Positions 25,491 through 34,138 of a DNA stretch of 50,059 nucleotides are shown one piece after another. Source of the DNA: Bryobacterales bacterium (GTDB lineage: Bacteria; Acidobacteriota; Terriglobia; Bryobacterales; Bryobacteraceae). The first letter of the stretch is position 1. Every line of letters begins with the position of its first letter. The translations under genes were made by a program, and so were the position numbers. The stretch is taken from NCBI GenBank assembly GCA_027452065.1, contig DAIDHC010000137.1, positions 1-50,059 of the forward strand, in the 5' to 3' direction. The notes beneath the pieces were generated by a model that did no database searches, had not been told where the DNA came from, and worked only from the letters and a program-made list of their open reading frames with translations.

Positions 25491-26315
25491 ATGGAATTTC
25501 TCAGTCTTGGTGAAGCGGTGGAGCGCTTTGTCGCCGACGGCGACCAGGTGGCGATGGAAGGCTTCACGCACCTGATCCCGTTTGCGGCCGGCCACGAGAT
25601 TATCCGCCGCGGACGGCGCGAGCTCACACTGATCCGGATGACGCCGGACCTGCTCTACGACCAGATGATCGGCATGGGCACGGCGCGGCGGCTGGTGTTC
25701 TCCTGGGGAGGCAATCCGGGCGTCGGCTCGCTGCACCGGTTCCGCGATGCGGTGGAGAACGGGTGGCCGGCGCCGATTGAGATCGTCGAGCACAGCCACG
25801 CGGCGATGGCCAACGCTTATGAAGCGGGCGCGGCCGGCATGCCTTGCGCCGTGTTCCGCGGCTACCGCGGCACCGATCTGCCGGAAGTAAACCCCGGCAT
25901 CCGCTTCCTCCGCTGTCCGTTCACCGGAGAAGAGCTGGCATGCGTCGCCTCGCTGCGGCCCGATGTGGCCATCGTCCACGCGCAGAAGGCCGACCGCGAG
26001 GGCAACGTGATGGTGGAAGGAATTCTGGGCGTGCAGAAGGAAGCCGTGCTGGCGGCGCGGAGGGCCATCGTAACGGTGGAGGAGGTGGTAGACGAGCTCG
26101 GCCCGCGCAGCCCGAACGCGGTCATCCTGCCGGGTTGGACGCTGAGCGCGGTGTGCCTGGCGCCGGGCGGCGCACGGCCGTCCTATGCGCACGGCTACTA
26201 CGGGCGCGACAACGCGTTCTACCTCGCCTGGGACGCCATCTCGCGGGAGCGCGAATCGTTTCTCGAATGGATGCGGCGCAACGTGCTCGAAGCGCCGCCG
26301 GGGGAGGCGCGATGA
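25491..26315 (+). CDS. pcaI: 3-oxoadipate CoA-transferase, subunit A
   Basis: A 274-residue CoA-transferase family I alpha subunit. The N-terminus LSLGEAVERFVADGDQVAMEGFTHLIPFAAGHE matches the usual start of PcaI proteins in content, which supports ATG 25491 despite the missing ribosome site. It includes SWGGNPGVGSLHRF and HAQKADREGNVM, typical family segments. With the subunit encoded next it moves CoA from succinyl-CoA to 3-oxoadipate. Length is at the upper end for PcaI and closer to glutaconate-CoA-transferase-type subunits. The pathway context supports the 3-oxoadipate assignment. Confidence 0.85.
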   Translation: MEFLSLGEAVERFVADGDQVAMEGFTHLIPFAAGHEIIRRGRRELTLIRMTPDLLYDQMIGMGTARRLVFSWGGNPGVGSLHRFRDAVENGWPAPIEIVEHSHAAMANAYEAGAAGMPCAVFRGYRGTDLPEVNPGIRFLRCPFTGEELACVASLRPDVAIVHAQKADREGNVMVEGILGVQKEAVLAARRAIVTVEEVVDELGPRSPNAVILPGWTLSAVCLAPGGARPSYAHGYYGRDNAFYLAWDAISRERESFLEWMRRNVLEAPPGEAR

Positions 26316-27088
26316 GCTACACTTCGGCGGAAATGATGACCGTGGCGGCGGCGCGCGCGCTGGGCGGCGGCGACATCTGTTTCGTCGGCATCGGCCTGCC
26401 CTCGGCCGCCTGCAACCTGGCGCGGCTCACGCACGCTCCGGGCCTCAGGCTCATTTACGAGTCGGGCACCATCGAAACGCGCCCCGATACGCTGCCGCTT
26501 TCGATCGGCGATCCCGAGCTCTGCCAGACGGCGCTCACCACAGTCGGCGTGCCCGAGATTTTCCGCTACTGGCTGCAGGGCGGGCGCATCACCGTTGGCT
26601 TCCTCGGCGGCGCGCAGATCGACCGCTATGCCAATCTCAACACCACCGTCATCGGTCCTTACTCCCGGCCCAAGGTGCGCCTGCCGGGCAGCGGTGGGGC
26701 AAGCGAAATCGCCGCCAGTTGCGGGAAGATCTTCATCATCATGCGCCAGAGCCGGCGCAGCTTTGTCGAGCGGCTGGATTTTCTCACCACGCTCGGCCAC
26801 GGCCGCAGTGGAGCCGAGCGGCGCGCGCTGGGCATCGCCACGCAGGGGCCGGTGCTGGTGGTCACCGATTTGTGTACCATGACACCGGAGCCAGAAACGA
26901 ACGAGATGATTGTCGCCAGCCTCCATCCGGGCGTAAGCCGCGAGCAGGTGGTTGAGAGCACGGGCTGGCCGGTGCGGTTCGCGCCGGTAGTGAATGAGAC
27001 ACCCGCGCCGGCGGCCGCTGAGCTGGAGGCGCTGCGCGATCTGCAAGCAAGAACGGCGCGCGCACACGGCAGCGCGGGCGCGGAGTAA
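26312..27088 (+). CDS. pcaJ: 3-oxoadipate CoA-transferase, subunit B
   Basis: The ATG at 26312 overlaps the pcaI stop and follows GGGGAGG, giving 258 residues. The active-site Glu is in IYESGTIE near residue 50, and GGAQIDRYANLNTT and LPGSGGASEIAASC are hallmarks of the beta subunit. It forms the second half of the succinyl-CoA:3-oxoadipate transferase. The next gene, pcaH, starts six bases after its stop. Confidence 0.86.
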   Translation: MSYTSAEMMTVAAARALGGGDICFVGIGLPSAACNLARLTHAPGLRLIYESGTIETRPDTLPLSIGDPELCQTALTTVGVPEIFRYWLQGGRITVGFLGGAQIDRYANLNTTVIGPYSRPKVRLPGSGGASEIAASCGKIFIIMRQSRRSFVERLDFLTTLGHGRSGAERRALGIATQGPVLVVTDLCTMTPEPETNEMIVASLHPGVSREQVVESTGWPVRFAPVVNETPAPAAAELEALRDLQARTARAHGSAGAE

Positions 27089-27094
27089 GCGTCA

Positions 27095-27799
27095 ATGAAA
27101 ATCTATCCGCCCCCTCCTCCCGGCACGCAGCCCGAAAACGCCTGCGACGCGTACCGCTCGACGCTGTTGAGGGCGCCGCGGCTGGCGCCGGTTCCGCTGC
27201 CGCACACTCCCACCGAACTCGCCGGCCCGCGCTTCGATCGCCTGAGCATCAGCGGCGAGAGCAACCTCACGAACCGCGGTTCGGCGGAGCCGCAGGGCCA
27301 GCGCATCGTCGTTGCCGGGAAAGTGATCGACGAGGATGGCCGGCCGGTTCGCGGCGCGCTGGTGGAGATCTGGCAGGCCAACGCCGCCGGCCGCTACCTG
27401 CACTCGCGGGACCATCATCCGGCGCCGCTCGATCCGAATTTTGCCGGCGCCGGCCGCGCGCTCACCGACGACGACGGCGTCTACCGCTTCCTTACCATCC
27501 GTCCCGGCGCCTACCCGTGGCGCAACCACCCCAACGCATGGCGCCCGGCGCACATCCACTTCTCGCTGTTCGGCGCGGCCTGGGCTTCGCGCCTGGTGAC
27601 GCAAATGTATTTTCCCGGCGATCCTCTGATCCCGCTCGACCCGATTCTGCAGTCGATCCCCGATGAGGAGGCGAAGCGGCGCCTGATGTCGTCGTTCGAG
27701 CTCGATCTCACCGAACCGGTATGGGCGCTGGGCTACCGCTTCAACATCGTGCTGAGGGGCCGTGAGGCGACGCCGTTCGAGGAGCCGCCATGCCGCTGA
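27095..27799 (+). CDS. pcaH: protocatechuate 3,4-dioxygenase, beta subunit
   Basis: A 234-residue iron dioxygenase subunit that opens the protocatechuate ring between the hydroxyls to 3-carboxy-cis,cis-muconate. The N-terminal region has the beta-subunit part (LAPVPLPHTPTELAGP). GALVEIWQANAAGRYLH starts the intradiol core. The non-haem iron ligands are in place: Tyr in AGRYLHS, Tyr in PGAYPWRNH, and the two His of RPAHIHFSLFG. It overlaps pcaG by ten bases, as the two subunits are made in equal amounts. Confidence 0.92.
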   Translation: MKIYPPPPPGTQPENACDAYRSTLLRAPRLAPVPLPHTPTELAGPRFDRLSISGESNLTNRGSAEPQGQRIVVAGKVIDEDGRPVRGALVEIWQANAAGRYLHSRDHHPAPLDPNFAGAGRALTDDDGVYRFLTIRPGAYPWRNHPNAWRPAHIHFSLFGAAWASRLVTQMYFPGDPLIPLDPILQSIPDEEAKRRLMSSFELDLTEPVWALGYRFNIVLRGREATPFEEPPCR

Positions 27800-28353
27800 T
27801 TCCCACGGCTTCGCAAACGGTCGGCCCGTTCTTCAATTTCGCGCTCACGGCCGACGCCGCGCTCGGGGCGGTGGCCGGGCCCGAGGCGCCGGGAGAGCGC
27901 ATCCGGTTGGCGCTGCGGCTGCTCGATGGCGCGGGCGAGCCGTTGCGCGGCGATGCGATGGTCGAGATCTGGCAGGCGGGCGCGGACGGACAATTCGCGG
28001 GCGCCGAAGAGACGGCCGGCGCCGGGTTCCGCGGCTTCGGGCGGCGGGAGACGGACACGGACGGCGTATGTGTTTTCGAAACGGTGAAGCCGGCGGCGGA
28101 GCCCGGCTCTCGCGGCGGCGCGCAGGCTCCTCACATCAACCTCCACGTATTCGCGCGCGGGCTGCTGCGGCATCTTTGCACGCGGGTGTATTTTTCCGGC
28201 GAGCCCGCCAACTCGGGCGACGAAGCGCTGGCGCTGGTGCCGGCCGAACGGCGCGCAACGCTGCTGGCGCAGCCGTCGCCGGATGAGCCGGGCCTCTGGC
28301 GCCTCGACATCCGGCTGCAGGGCGAGGGCGAGACGGTGTTCTTCGATGTGTAG
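27790..28353 (+). CDS. pcaG: protocatechuate 3,4-dioxygenase, alpha subunit
   Basis: A 187-residue subunit. It starts with IPTASQTVGPFFNFAL, the usual alpha N-terminus, and has MVEIWQAGADGQFAG and APHINLHVFARGLLRHL in the same core fold as the beta subunit. As in known alpha subunits, the iron-ligating His pair is replaced (HINLH instead of HIHF), so the iron site is in the beta subunit. It completes the dioxygenase with pcaH, whose stop overlaps its start. Confidence 0.9.
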   Translation: MPLIPTASQTVGPFFNFALTADAALGAVAGPEAPGERIRLALRLLDGAGEPLRGDAMVEIWQAGADGQFAGAEETAGAGFRGFGRRETDTDGVCVFETVKPAAEPGSRGGAQAPHINLHVFARGLLRHLCTRVYFSGEPANSGDEALALVPAERRATLLAQPSPDEPGLWRLDIRLQGEGETVFFDV

Positions 28354-28362
28354 GCGCGCCGC

Positions 28363-29688
28363 ATGTCCATGTCGCTGATCGAGTGCCTGGCGGCGACCGG
28401 GGAACTGGCGGAGGCGTTCTCCGACCAGCGTGTACTCGAAGCGATGCTCGAGTTTGAGTGTGCTCTGGCGAGGGCCGGGGCGCGGGTGGGTGTGATTCCG
28501 GCCCCCGCGGCCGATGCGATCGCCGCCGCGGCGCGGACCGGGGATTTCGACATTGCCACCCTGGCCGCGAGGGCGCAGCGCGCGGGCACACCGGGGCTTC
28601 CCCTGGCCGCCATGCTCGCCGAGCGCGTGCGGGTTTGCGCGCCGGCATACGAGGTGTACGTGCATTGGGGCGCCACCAGCCAGGACACCGCCGACACTGC
28701 CATGATGCTGTTGTTGCGGCGCTGCCGCGAAATTCTGGCCGCCGATCAGGAGCAGCTCGAGCGCGCGCTGGCGCGATTGTCGGACGAGCACGCCGCCACC
28801 GTGATGCTCGGCCGCACGCTGCTGCAGCCGGCGCCGCCGGTGACCTTCGGGCTGAAGGCCGCCGGCTGGCGAGCGTCGATTCGCCGGTGCTGGGCACGCC
28901 TGCTCGAGGCCTTCGAAGAAGCGCGGGTGCTGCAGTTCGGCGGCGCCAGCGGCACTCTGGCTGCGCTGGGCGACCGGGGCATCGCGGTGAGCGAGGCGTT
29001 GGCCGAAGATCTGGGCTTGCGGTGCCCGGAAGCGCCGTGGCACGCGCACAGGGATCGCGTGGCCGCGCTGGCCGCCGCGCTCGGCGTTTACACCGGCGCG
29101 CTCGGCAAAATGGCGCTCGACATTTCACTGCTCGCGCAGGCCGAGGTGGCCGAGGTCTCCGAGCCAGGCGGCGCGGGCCGGGGCGGCTCTTCCACCATGC
29201 CGCACAAGCGTAATCCCATCGCCAGCACGCTCGCCGTCGCCGCTGCCCGCCGCGCTCCCGGCCTGGTTGCCGGCCTGCTGGCCTGCATGCTGCAGGAGCA
29301 CGAGCGGGCCGCCGGCGGCTGGCAGGCCGAATGGAGCACTCTGGCGGCGCTGGTTCAATCGGCCGGCCTCGCGCTGGCCTCCATGGCTGAGGCGGCCGAA
29401 GGGCTTCAGGTTCACCCGGGCAACATGCGGCGCAACCTGGACGCCACGCGCGGAGCCGTGTTTGCCGAGCGCGCATTTCTCCATATGGCGCCCGTGCTCG
29501 GCCGCGAAGCCGCCCGGGCGCTGCTCGACCACGTCTGCGCGCGCCTCGATTCGGAGGGAGGCACGCTGGCCGAAGCCCTCGCCTCGGCGACCGAAGTGGC
29601 GATGCCCGGCGACCTCGATTCCCCGGACGCTTATCTCGGCAGCGCGGAGAACTTCCGCCGCCGCCTGCTTTCCCCACAGGAGGACTGA
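28363..29688 (+). CDS. pcaB: 3-carboxy-cis,cis-muconate cycloisomerase
   Basis: A 441-residue member of the fumarase/aspartase superfamily. It has the signature GGSSTMPHKRNP near residue 275 with the catalytic Ser loop, plus VHWGATSQDTADTA near residue 105 and GRTLLQPAPPVTFGLK. It turns the PcaHG product into 4-carboxymuconolactone. Two ATGs (28363 and 28369) are possible starts and neither has a clear ribosome site. Its stop overlaps the start of the pcaD-pcaC fusion by one base. Confidence 0.9.
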   Translation: MSMSLIECLAATGELAEAFSDQRVLEAMLEFECALARAGARVGVIPAPAADAIAAAARTGDFDIATLAARAQRAGTPGLPLAAMLAERVRVCAPAYEVYVHWGATSQDTADTAMMLLLRRCREILAADQEQLERALARLSDEHAATVMLGRTLLQPAPPVTFGLKAAGWRASIRRCWARLLEAFEEARVLQFGGASGTLAALGDRGIAVSEALAEDLGLRCPEAPWHAHRDRVAALAAALGVYTGALGKMALDISLLAQAEVAEVSEPGGAGRGGSSTMPHKRNPIASTLAVAAARRAPGLVAGLLACMLQEHERAAGGWQAEWSTLAALVQSAGLALASMAEAAEGLQVHPGNMRRNLDATRGAVFAERAFLHMAPVLGREAARALLDHVCARLDSEGGTLAEALASATEVAMPGDLDSPDAYLGSAENFRRRLLSPQED

Positions 29689-30854
29689 TGGCGTTTATCA
29701 CGAGAGAAGACACGCGGATTTATTACCGCCTGGAGGGTGGAAGCGGAAAGCCGCTGCTGGTGCTGGTGCACTCGCTCGGCGTCGACAATACAATGTGGGA
29801 CCCGCAGGTGGCGGCGCTGCTGCCGTATTTTCAGGTGCTGCGGCTCGACCTGCGCGGCCATGGCGCCTCCGCCGTCCCCCCGGGCGAATACACCATCGAG
29901 CAGTTGGCGCGCGACGTTCTGGCGGCGGCGGACGCTGCCGGCGGCGGGCCATTCGCTTACTGCGGCCTGTCGCTCGGCGGGATGATCGGGCAGTGGCTCG
30001 GCGCTCACGCACCCGATCGCGTGACGCGCCTGGTGCTGGCGAACACATCGCCGAAGATGGCCGACCCGAGCCTGTTCGACGCCCGCCGCCGCACGGTGCT
30101 CGACAAGGGCATGGAGGCGATCGCCGACGCCGTGATGGGCCGCTTCTTCTCCCCGCGGACGCTGTCGCGGGGCCTTCCCTCGGCGGCCTCGACGCGCCAC
30201 ACACTGCTCACAACGGACCCGGCGGGCTACGCCGGCTGCTGCTCGGCCATCCGCGACATGGACCACACTCCTCTACTGGCGCGCATCGGCGCGCCGGTGC
30301 TGGTGATCGCCGGCGATTCGGACCAGTCGACTCCCTGGCGAGGCCATGGTGACGTTCTCGCCTCGGCGATCCCCGGGGCCCGCGCCGTACGCCTGCCCTC
30401 CGCCCATCTGTCCAATCTCGAGCTGCCTTCGTCGTTTAACGCCGCGCTGCTCGAATTTCTACTCGAGGATTCACGCGGCGAGTTGCGGGCAGCGGGCGAG
30501 GCACGGCGCCGCGCGGTGCTCGGCGACGCCCACGTGGACCGCTCCGCGGCCTCGGCCACTGATCTGAACCGCGAATTTCAGGATTTGATCACGCGGTACG
30601 CCTGGGGCGAGGTGTGGTCGCGTCCCGGCCTCGACACGCGCACGCGGCGCCTGCTGGTGCTGGCGATCACCGCGGCGCTCGGCCGCTGGGAGGAGTTCCG
30701 TCTCCACGTCCGCGCCGGATTCGCCGGCGGTCTTGAGCCCTGCGACGTCAAAGAGACGCTGCTCCAGACCGCCGTTTACGCCGGGCTGCCGGCGGCCAAC
30801 ACGGCGTTTTACATCGCGGGCGAGGAAGCGCGAGCGTTAAGCGAGGAAGGCTGA
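29688..30854 (+). CDS. pcaL: fused 3-oxoadipate enol-lactonase / 4-carboxymuconolactone decarboxylase
   Basis: A 388-residue two-domain protein. Residues about 1-255 are an alpha/beta hydrolase (PcaD): VHSLGVDNTMWDPQ, nucleophile Ser in CGLSLGGMIG near 97, acid in GDSDQSTP and His in SAHLSNLE. Residues about 270-388 are a carboxymuconolactone decarboxylase (PcaC): LNREFQDLITRYAWGEVWSR, then LVLAITAALGRWEEFRLHVRAG. The fusion, known as PcaL in other bacteria, performs two consecutive steps and yields 3-oxoadipate. AGGAGG lies four bases before the ATG, the strongest ribosome site of the cluster. Confidence 0.92.
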   Translation: MAFITREDTRIYYRLEGGSGKPLLVLVHSLGVDNTMWDPQVAALLPYFQVLRLDLRGHGASAVPPGEYTIEQLARDVLAAADAAGGGPFAYCGLSLGGMIGQWLGAHAPDRVTRLVLANTSPKMADPSLFDARRRTVLDKGMEAIADAVMGRFFSPRTLSRGLPSAASTRHTLLTTDPAGYAGCCSAIRDMDHTPLLARIGAPVLVIAGDSDQSTPWRGHGDVLASAIPGARAVRLPSAHLSNLELPSSFNAALLEFLLEDSRGELRAAGEARRRAVLGDAHVDRSAASATDLNREFQDLITRYAWGEVWSRPGLDTRTRRLLVLAITAALGRWEEFRLHVRAGFAGGLEPCDVKETLLQTAVYAGLPAANTAFYIAGEEARALSEEG

Positions 30855-30891
30855 GACCGCGTCGCCGGTCTCGGCGGAGAATGAGGACACG

Positions 30892-32463
30892 ATGAAACCA
30901 ACATCGATACGGGTGCTGGCCGCGTTGCTGGCGCTGGCTTCCGGAGGCGCGCTTTGCGCCTCCGAGGACGTGAAAATCGACACCGGGCGGCTGAAGGGGT
31001 CGACCAGCGGTGGCGTGGTGGCGTTCAAAGGCATCCCCTTCGCGGCGCCGCCGGTAGGCGCGCTCCGGTGGCGTCCTCCCCAGCCCGCGCCGTCCTGGAG
31101 CGGCGTGCGCCCGGCCACATCCTACGGCGCAGACTGCATGCAGCTTCCCTTTCCCGGCGACGCGGCGCCGCTCGGAGTTCCGCCCGCCGAAGACTGCCTC
31201 TATGTCAACGTCTGGGCGCCCGAGGCTCCCCGATCCGCGAAGCTCCCGGTGCTGGTGTGGATCTACGGCGGCGGCTATGTGAACGGTGGCAGTTCGCCCG
31301 CGGTCTATGACGGCAGCGCGTTTGCCCGCCGCGGCCTCGTCTTCGTCAGCTTCAACTACCGCCTGGGGCGATTCGGCTTTTTCGCCCATCCGGCGCTCAC
31401 GCGTGATCACGCCGGCGAGCCCCACGGCAACTATGGTTTTCTCGACCAGATCGCGGCCCTGAAATGGGTGCGGCGCAACATTGTGACATTCGGAGGCGAC
31501 GCCGGCCGCGTCACCGTCTTCGGCGAGTCGGCCGGCGGAGGATCGGTGCTCATGCTGCTCACCTCGCCGCTGGCCCGCGGACTGTTTCAACAAGCGGTGA
31601 TCGAGAGCGGTGGCGGGCGAGGGATGCTCACCGGTTCGAGGTATCTCGACCGCACCGGGCCGCACGGAGAGCCTTCGGCCGAAGAAGGCGGAGCATCGTT
31701 CGCCGAGAAGGCAGGCATCTCCGGCGAAGGTGCCGCGGCGCTGGCCGCCTTGCGTGCCTTGCCCGCCGGGAGAGTTGTCGACGGCCTGAACATGGCCTCC
31801 ATGTTCACGCCCACCTACTCCGGGCCGATGATCGACGGCAAGGTAGTGGTGGATGCTCCGGACGCGGTTTACGCCGCCGGCCGCGGCGCCCGTGTGCCGT
31901 TGATCATCGGCGCCAACAGCATGGACATCGGCTTCGTCCGCGCCCACACGATGGACGAGCTGTTCGCGCCGTTCGGCGCGGCGCGCGAGCGGGCCATGGC
32001 GGCCTATGATCCGGACCACTCGGGAAATCTCAGCCGCGTGGGCTCAACCGTGGCTGCGGACGAGATGATGGTCGAGCCGGCGCGCTTCATCGCGCGGACC
32101 ATCGCGGCGCTCGGCGTCCCCTCTTACGAGTACCGCTTCTCTTACGTGGCCGTTTCCATGCGCTCCCGCTGGCGCGGCGCTCCCCATGCGAGCGAGATTC
32201 CCTACGTTTTCGACACCGTCGAGGCACGCTACGGCAAGGAACTGGCGCCGCCGGATCGCGAGACTGCCGAGAAGGCCAACGCGTATTGGACCAACTTCGC
32301 GCGCACCGGCAATCCCAACGGCGAGGGCTTGCCGGAATGGCCGGCCTACGAAGCCTCCTCCGACCGCCTGCTCAACTTCGCGGAGAACGGCCTTGCGGCC
32401 ATCGCCGATCCCTGGAAGCAGCGGCTCGATTTGGCGGCCGGACTCGCCGGCGGCGGAAAATAG
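30892..32463 (+). CDS. secreted carboxylesterase, type B
   Basis: A 523-residue esterase with a signal peptide (hydrophobic residues 7-22, cleavage near LCAS). Typical type-B features are AFKGIPFAAPPVGALRW, EDCLYVNVWAP, the oxyanion loop YGGGYVNGGSS, the nucleophile elbow FGESAGGGS near residue 208, and the His region GAPHASEIPYVFDT. Where most relatives have Glu in GxNxxEG the segment reads GANSMDIGF, with Asp as the possible acid. It probably hydrolyses esters in the periplasm. Standing 37 bases after pcaL, it may release aromatic acids such as 4-hydroxybenzoate from esters; that role is inference. GAGGACA lies before the ATG. Confidence 0.85.
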   Translation: MKPTSIRVLAALLALASGGALCASEDVKIDTGRLKGSTSGGVVAFKGIPFAAPPVGALRWRPPQPAPSWSGVRPATSYGADCMQLPFPGDAAPLGVPPAEDCLYVNVWAPEAPRSAKLPVLVWIYGGGYVNGGSSPAVYDGSAFARRGLVFVSFNYRLGRFGFFAHPALTRDHAGEPHGNYGFLDQIAALKWVRRNIVTFGGDAGRVTVFGESAGGGSVLMLLTSPLARGLFQQAVIESGGGRGMLTGSRYLDRTGPHGEPSAEEGGASFAEKAGISGEGAAALAALRALPAGRVVDGLNMASMFTPTYSGPMIDGKVVVDAPDAVYAAGRGARVPLIIGANSMDIGFVRAHTMDELFAPFGAARERAMAAYDPDHSGNLSRVGSTVAADEMMVEPARFIARTIAALGVPSYEYRFSYVAVSMRSRWRGAPHASEIPYVFDTVEARYGKELAPPDRETAEKANAYWTNFARTGNPNGEGLPEWPAYEASSDRLLNFAENGLAAIADPWKQRLDLAAGLAGGGK

Positions 32464-32469
32464 GCCCGA

Positions 32470-33333
32470 TCAGTCGTACAGCAGCTCGGCGTAGCGGCCC
32501 TGGGCGACGAGGTCGTAGCGGGTGCGGAACCACGCCTGGTCGGTGCCCGAGGCGGCGATCATGGCGCGGTCGAACTTCTCCGCCGCCAGCCGCGATCCGG
32601 CTAGGTATACGTACGTTTTCGGGTCGCGGATCATGTCCCAGATCTCGCGCGAGTTCTTGGCCAGCACGCGGTCGAGCGCCGGCGGGGCGTCGAAGTGCGG
32701 CCGCGGGCTCAGTGCCTCGAAGGCTTTAAAGGTGTCCTGCGTGTAGTAGAGCGACAGGTCCTTGCGCATGTCGTTCATGTAGAGCAGCTCGGTTCCGGTG
32801 CGCGCGCCGTAGAACAGGCGCACCTTGCCGGTCCAGCCGCCCTGCTCGTCGTAGATGTGCTTCACGAAGGCGCGGAACGGAGCGATGCCGGTGCCGACGC
32901 CGACCATCAGCACGTTAGCGGACGGGTCCGACGGCGGAGCGAAGGCGAGGCCGTAGGGACCGGTGATCTGGACGCGGGCGCCGGGGCGGGCGTCGCACAG
33001 ATAGTGCGAAGCCTTGCCGGGGTAGCGCTCGCCGCTGATCTCGTCGATGAAGAAGCACCGGCGGACGCAGAGGGAGAACGAATCGGGCGCGCCGCTTTCT
33101 CCGCGCCGCGGGCTGGCGATTGAGTAAAGGCGCATGTAGTGCCGGCTGCCGAACTCGTGCGGCCCGGGCACGAGCACGCCGACGCTCTGGCCTTCCTCGT
33201 AGGGGAACGCGCCTTCGGGCAACTGGAACACCAGATGGCGCACCTCCGCATCGGCGTCGGGCGGCGTGATGCGCTCGCTCGAAACCAGGACCGCCTCCAT
33301 CGGATGGCTGATGTCGAAATCATTCACGTTCAT
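32470..33333 (-). CDS. ferredoxin-NADP reductase-like flavoprotein
   Basis: I take the start at ATG 33333, after GGAGG eight bases upstream; the frame is open further, but the upstream part belongs to the small gene before it. The 287-residue protein has the FAD-binding RHYMRLYSIASPR, the NADP region VGVGTGIAPFRAFVKH, YGARTGTELLY and VYLAGSRLAAEKF, as in plant-type reductases. It would exchange electrons between ferredoxin and NADP at the inner face of the membrane or in the cytoplasm. As last gene of the PFOR-Rnf operon it gives reduced ferredoxin a second outlet beside Rnf. It overlaps the preceding gene by 14 bases. Confidence 0.85.
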   Translation of the reverse strand: MNVNDFDISHPMEAVLVSSERITPPDADAEVRHLVFQLPEGAFPYEEGQSVGVLVPGPHEFGSRHYMRLYSIASPRRGESGAPDSFSLCVRRCFFIDEISGERYPGKASHYLCDARPGARVQITGPYGLAFAPPSDPSANVLMVGVGTGIAPFRAFVKHIYDEQGGWTGKVRLFYGARTGTELLYMNDMRKDLSLYYTQDTFKAFEALSPRPHFDAPPALDRVLAKNSREIWDMIRDPKTYVYLAGSRLAAEKFDRAMIAASGTDQAWFRTRYDLVAQGRYAELLYD

Positions 33334-33550
33334 GCGAGCAAACCTCCGTGCCGCGTTCCTGCGCGGCGCCATTGTGGCAACTACCGGAGCCCGTGCAGCC
33401 GGCGCAGCCGTGCGTCATGTGTTCGAGTACATCCTCGCCCTCGGGCTTGCCGGAGCGCCTCCGCACCACCCACTGCCAACCCGCCCACACCCCCAACACG
33501 ATCAGCATGCCGAGTGCGGCCTGAAGAAAATTCACAAACGCGTCCATCAT
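33320..33550 (-). CDS. small membrane protein with Cys-rich tail, NqrM-like
   Basis: A 76-residue protein with one hydrophobic segment (about residues 8-28, LQAALGMLIVLGVWAGW) and a Cys-rich tail: C-x2-C-x5-C in HGCAGCTGSGSCHNG and one later Cys. It starts three bases after rnfA with GGAGG upstream, and overlaps the reductase gene. Single membrane span plus Cys cluster, directly after rnfE-rnfA, resembles NqrM (DUF539), the factor needed to insert iron between NqrD and NqrE in the Na-translocating NADH dehydrogenase, the relatives of RnfE and RnfA. The similarity is in plan and position; a different Cys-rich small protein is possible. Confidence 0.6.
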   Translation of the reverse strand: MMDAFVNFLQAALGMLIVLGVWAGWQWVVRRRSGKPEGEDVLEHMTHGCAGCTGSGSCHNGAAQERGTEVCSHERE

Positions 33551-33553
33551 GAT

Positions 33554-34138
33554 TCAGCCTCCGCTTCCCATACCCGCAAAGCCCATGAAAGCCATCGACA
33601 GGATGCTGGCCAGCACCAGCGTGAGCGCCGTTCCTTTGGCGAGCGAAGGAACGTCGGAAAGCTCCACCCGCTCCCGCACCAGCGACAGCAGCACCAGCGC
33701 CGCGCAGTAGCCGCCGCTGGCCGCGACGGCGAAGACGAAGCTCTGCGCCAGGTTGTAGCCGCGCGAGGTCTGGAACAGCGGTACGGCCAGCACGGCGCAA
33801 TTGGTGGTGATCAGCGGCAGATATACACCCAACTCGCGGAACAGCGCCGGGCTCACTTTCTTGATGAACATCTCGGTGAGCTGCACCGTGGCCGCGATGA
33901 TGACGATGTACGTGATGATCCGCAGGAACTCGGCATGGAGCGCCACCAGCACCAGGTTGATGCCGTACGACAACACGCCGCTCACCGTGATGACGAACAT
34001 CACTGAAACGCCCATGCGCCAGGCGGTGGAGAACTTGGCCGAAAGACCAAGAAACGAGCACATCCCCAGAAACACGCAGAGCACGAAGTTGTTAATGAGG
34101 AAGGCGTCGAGAAAGATGTGAGTGAATGAATCGTTCAT
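33554..34138 (-). CDS. rnfA: Rnf electron transport complex subunit A
   Basis: A 194-residue protein with about six membrane spans. FLINNFVLCVFLGMCSFLG at the N-terminus and PLITTNCAVLAVPLF near the middle carry the conserved Cys that hold the intramembrane iron-sulfur cluster shared with RnfE. QTSRGYNLAQSFVFAVAASGGY is typical of RnfA/NqrE. It forms part of the ion-translocating core. The start at 34138 overlaps the rnfE stop by four bases. Confidence 0.93.
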   Translation of the reverse strand: MNDSFTHIFLDAFLINNFVLCVFLGMCSFLGLSAKFSTAWRMGVSVMFVITVSGVLSYGINLVLVALHAEFLRIITYIVIIAATVQLTEMFIKKVSPALFRELGVYLPLITTNCAVLAVPLFQTSRGYNLAQSFVFAVAASGGYCAALVLLSLVRERVELSDVPSLAKGTALTLVLASILSMAFMGFAGMGSGG

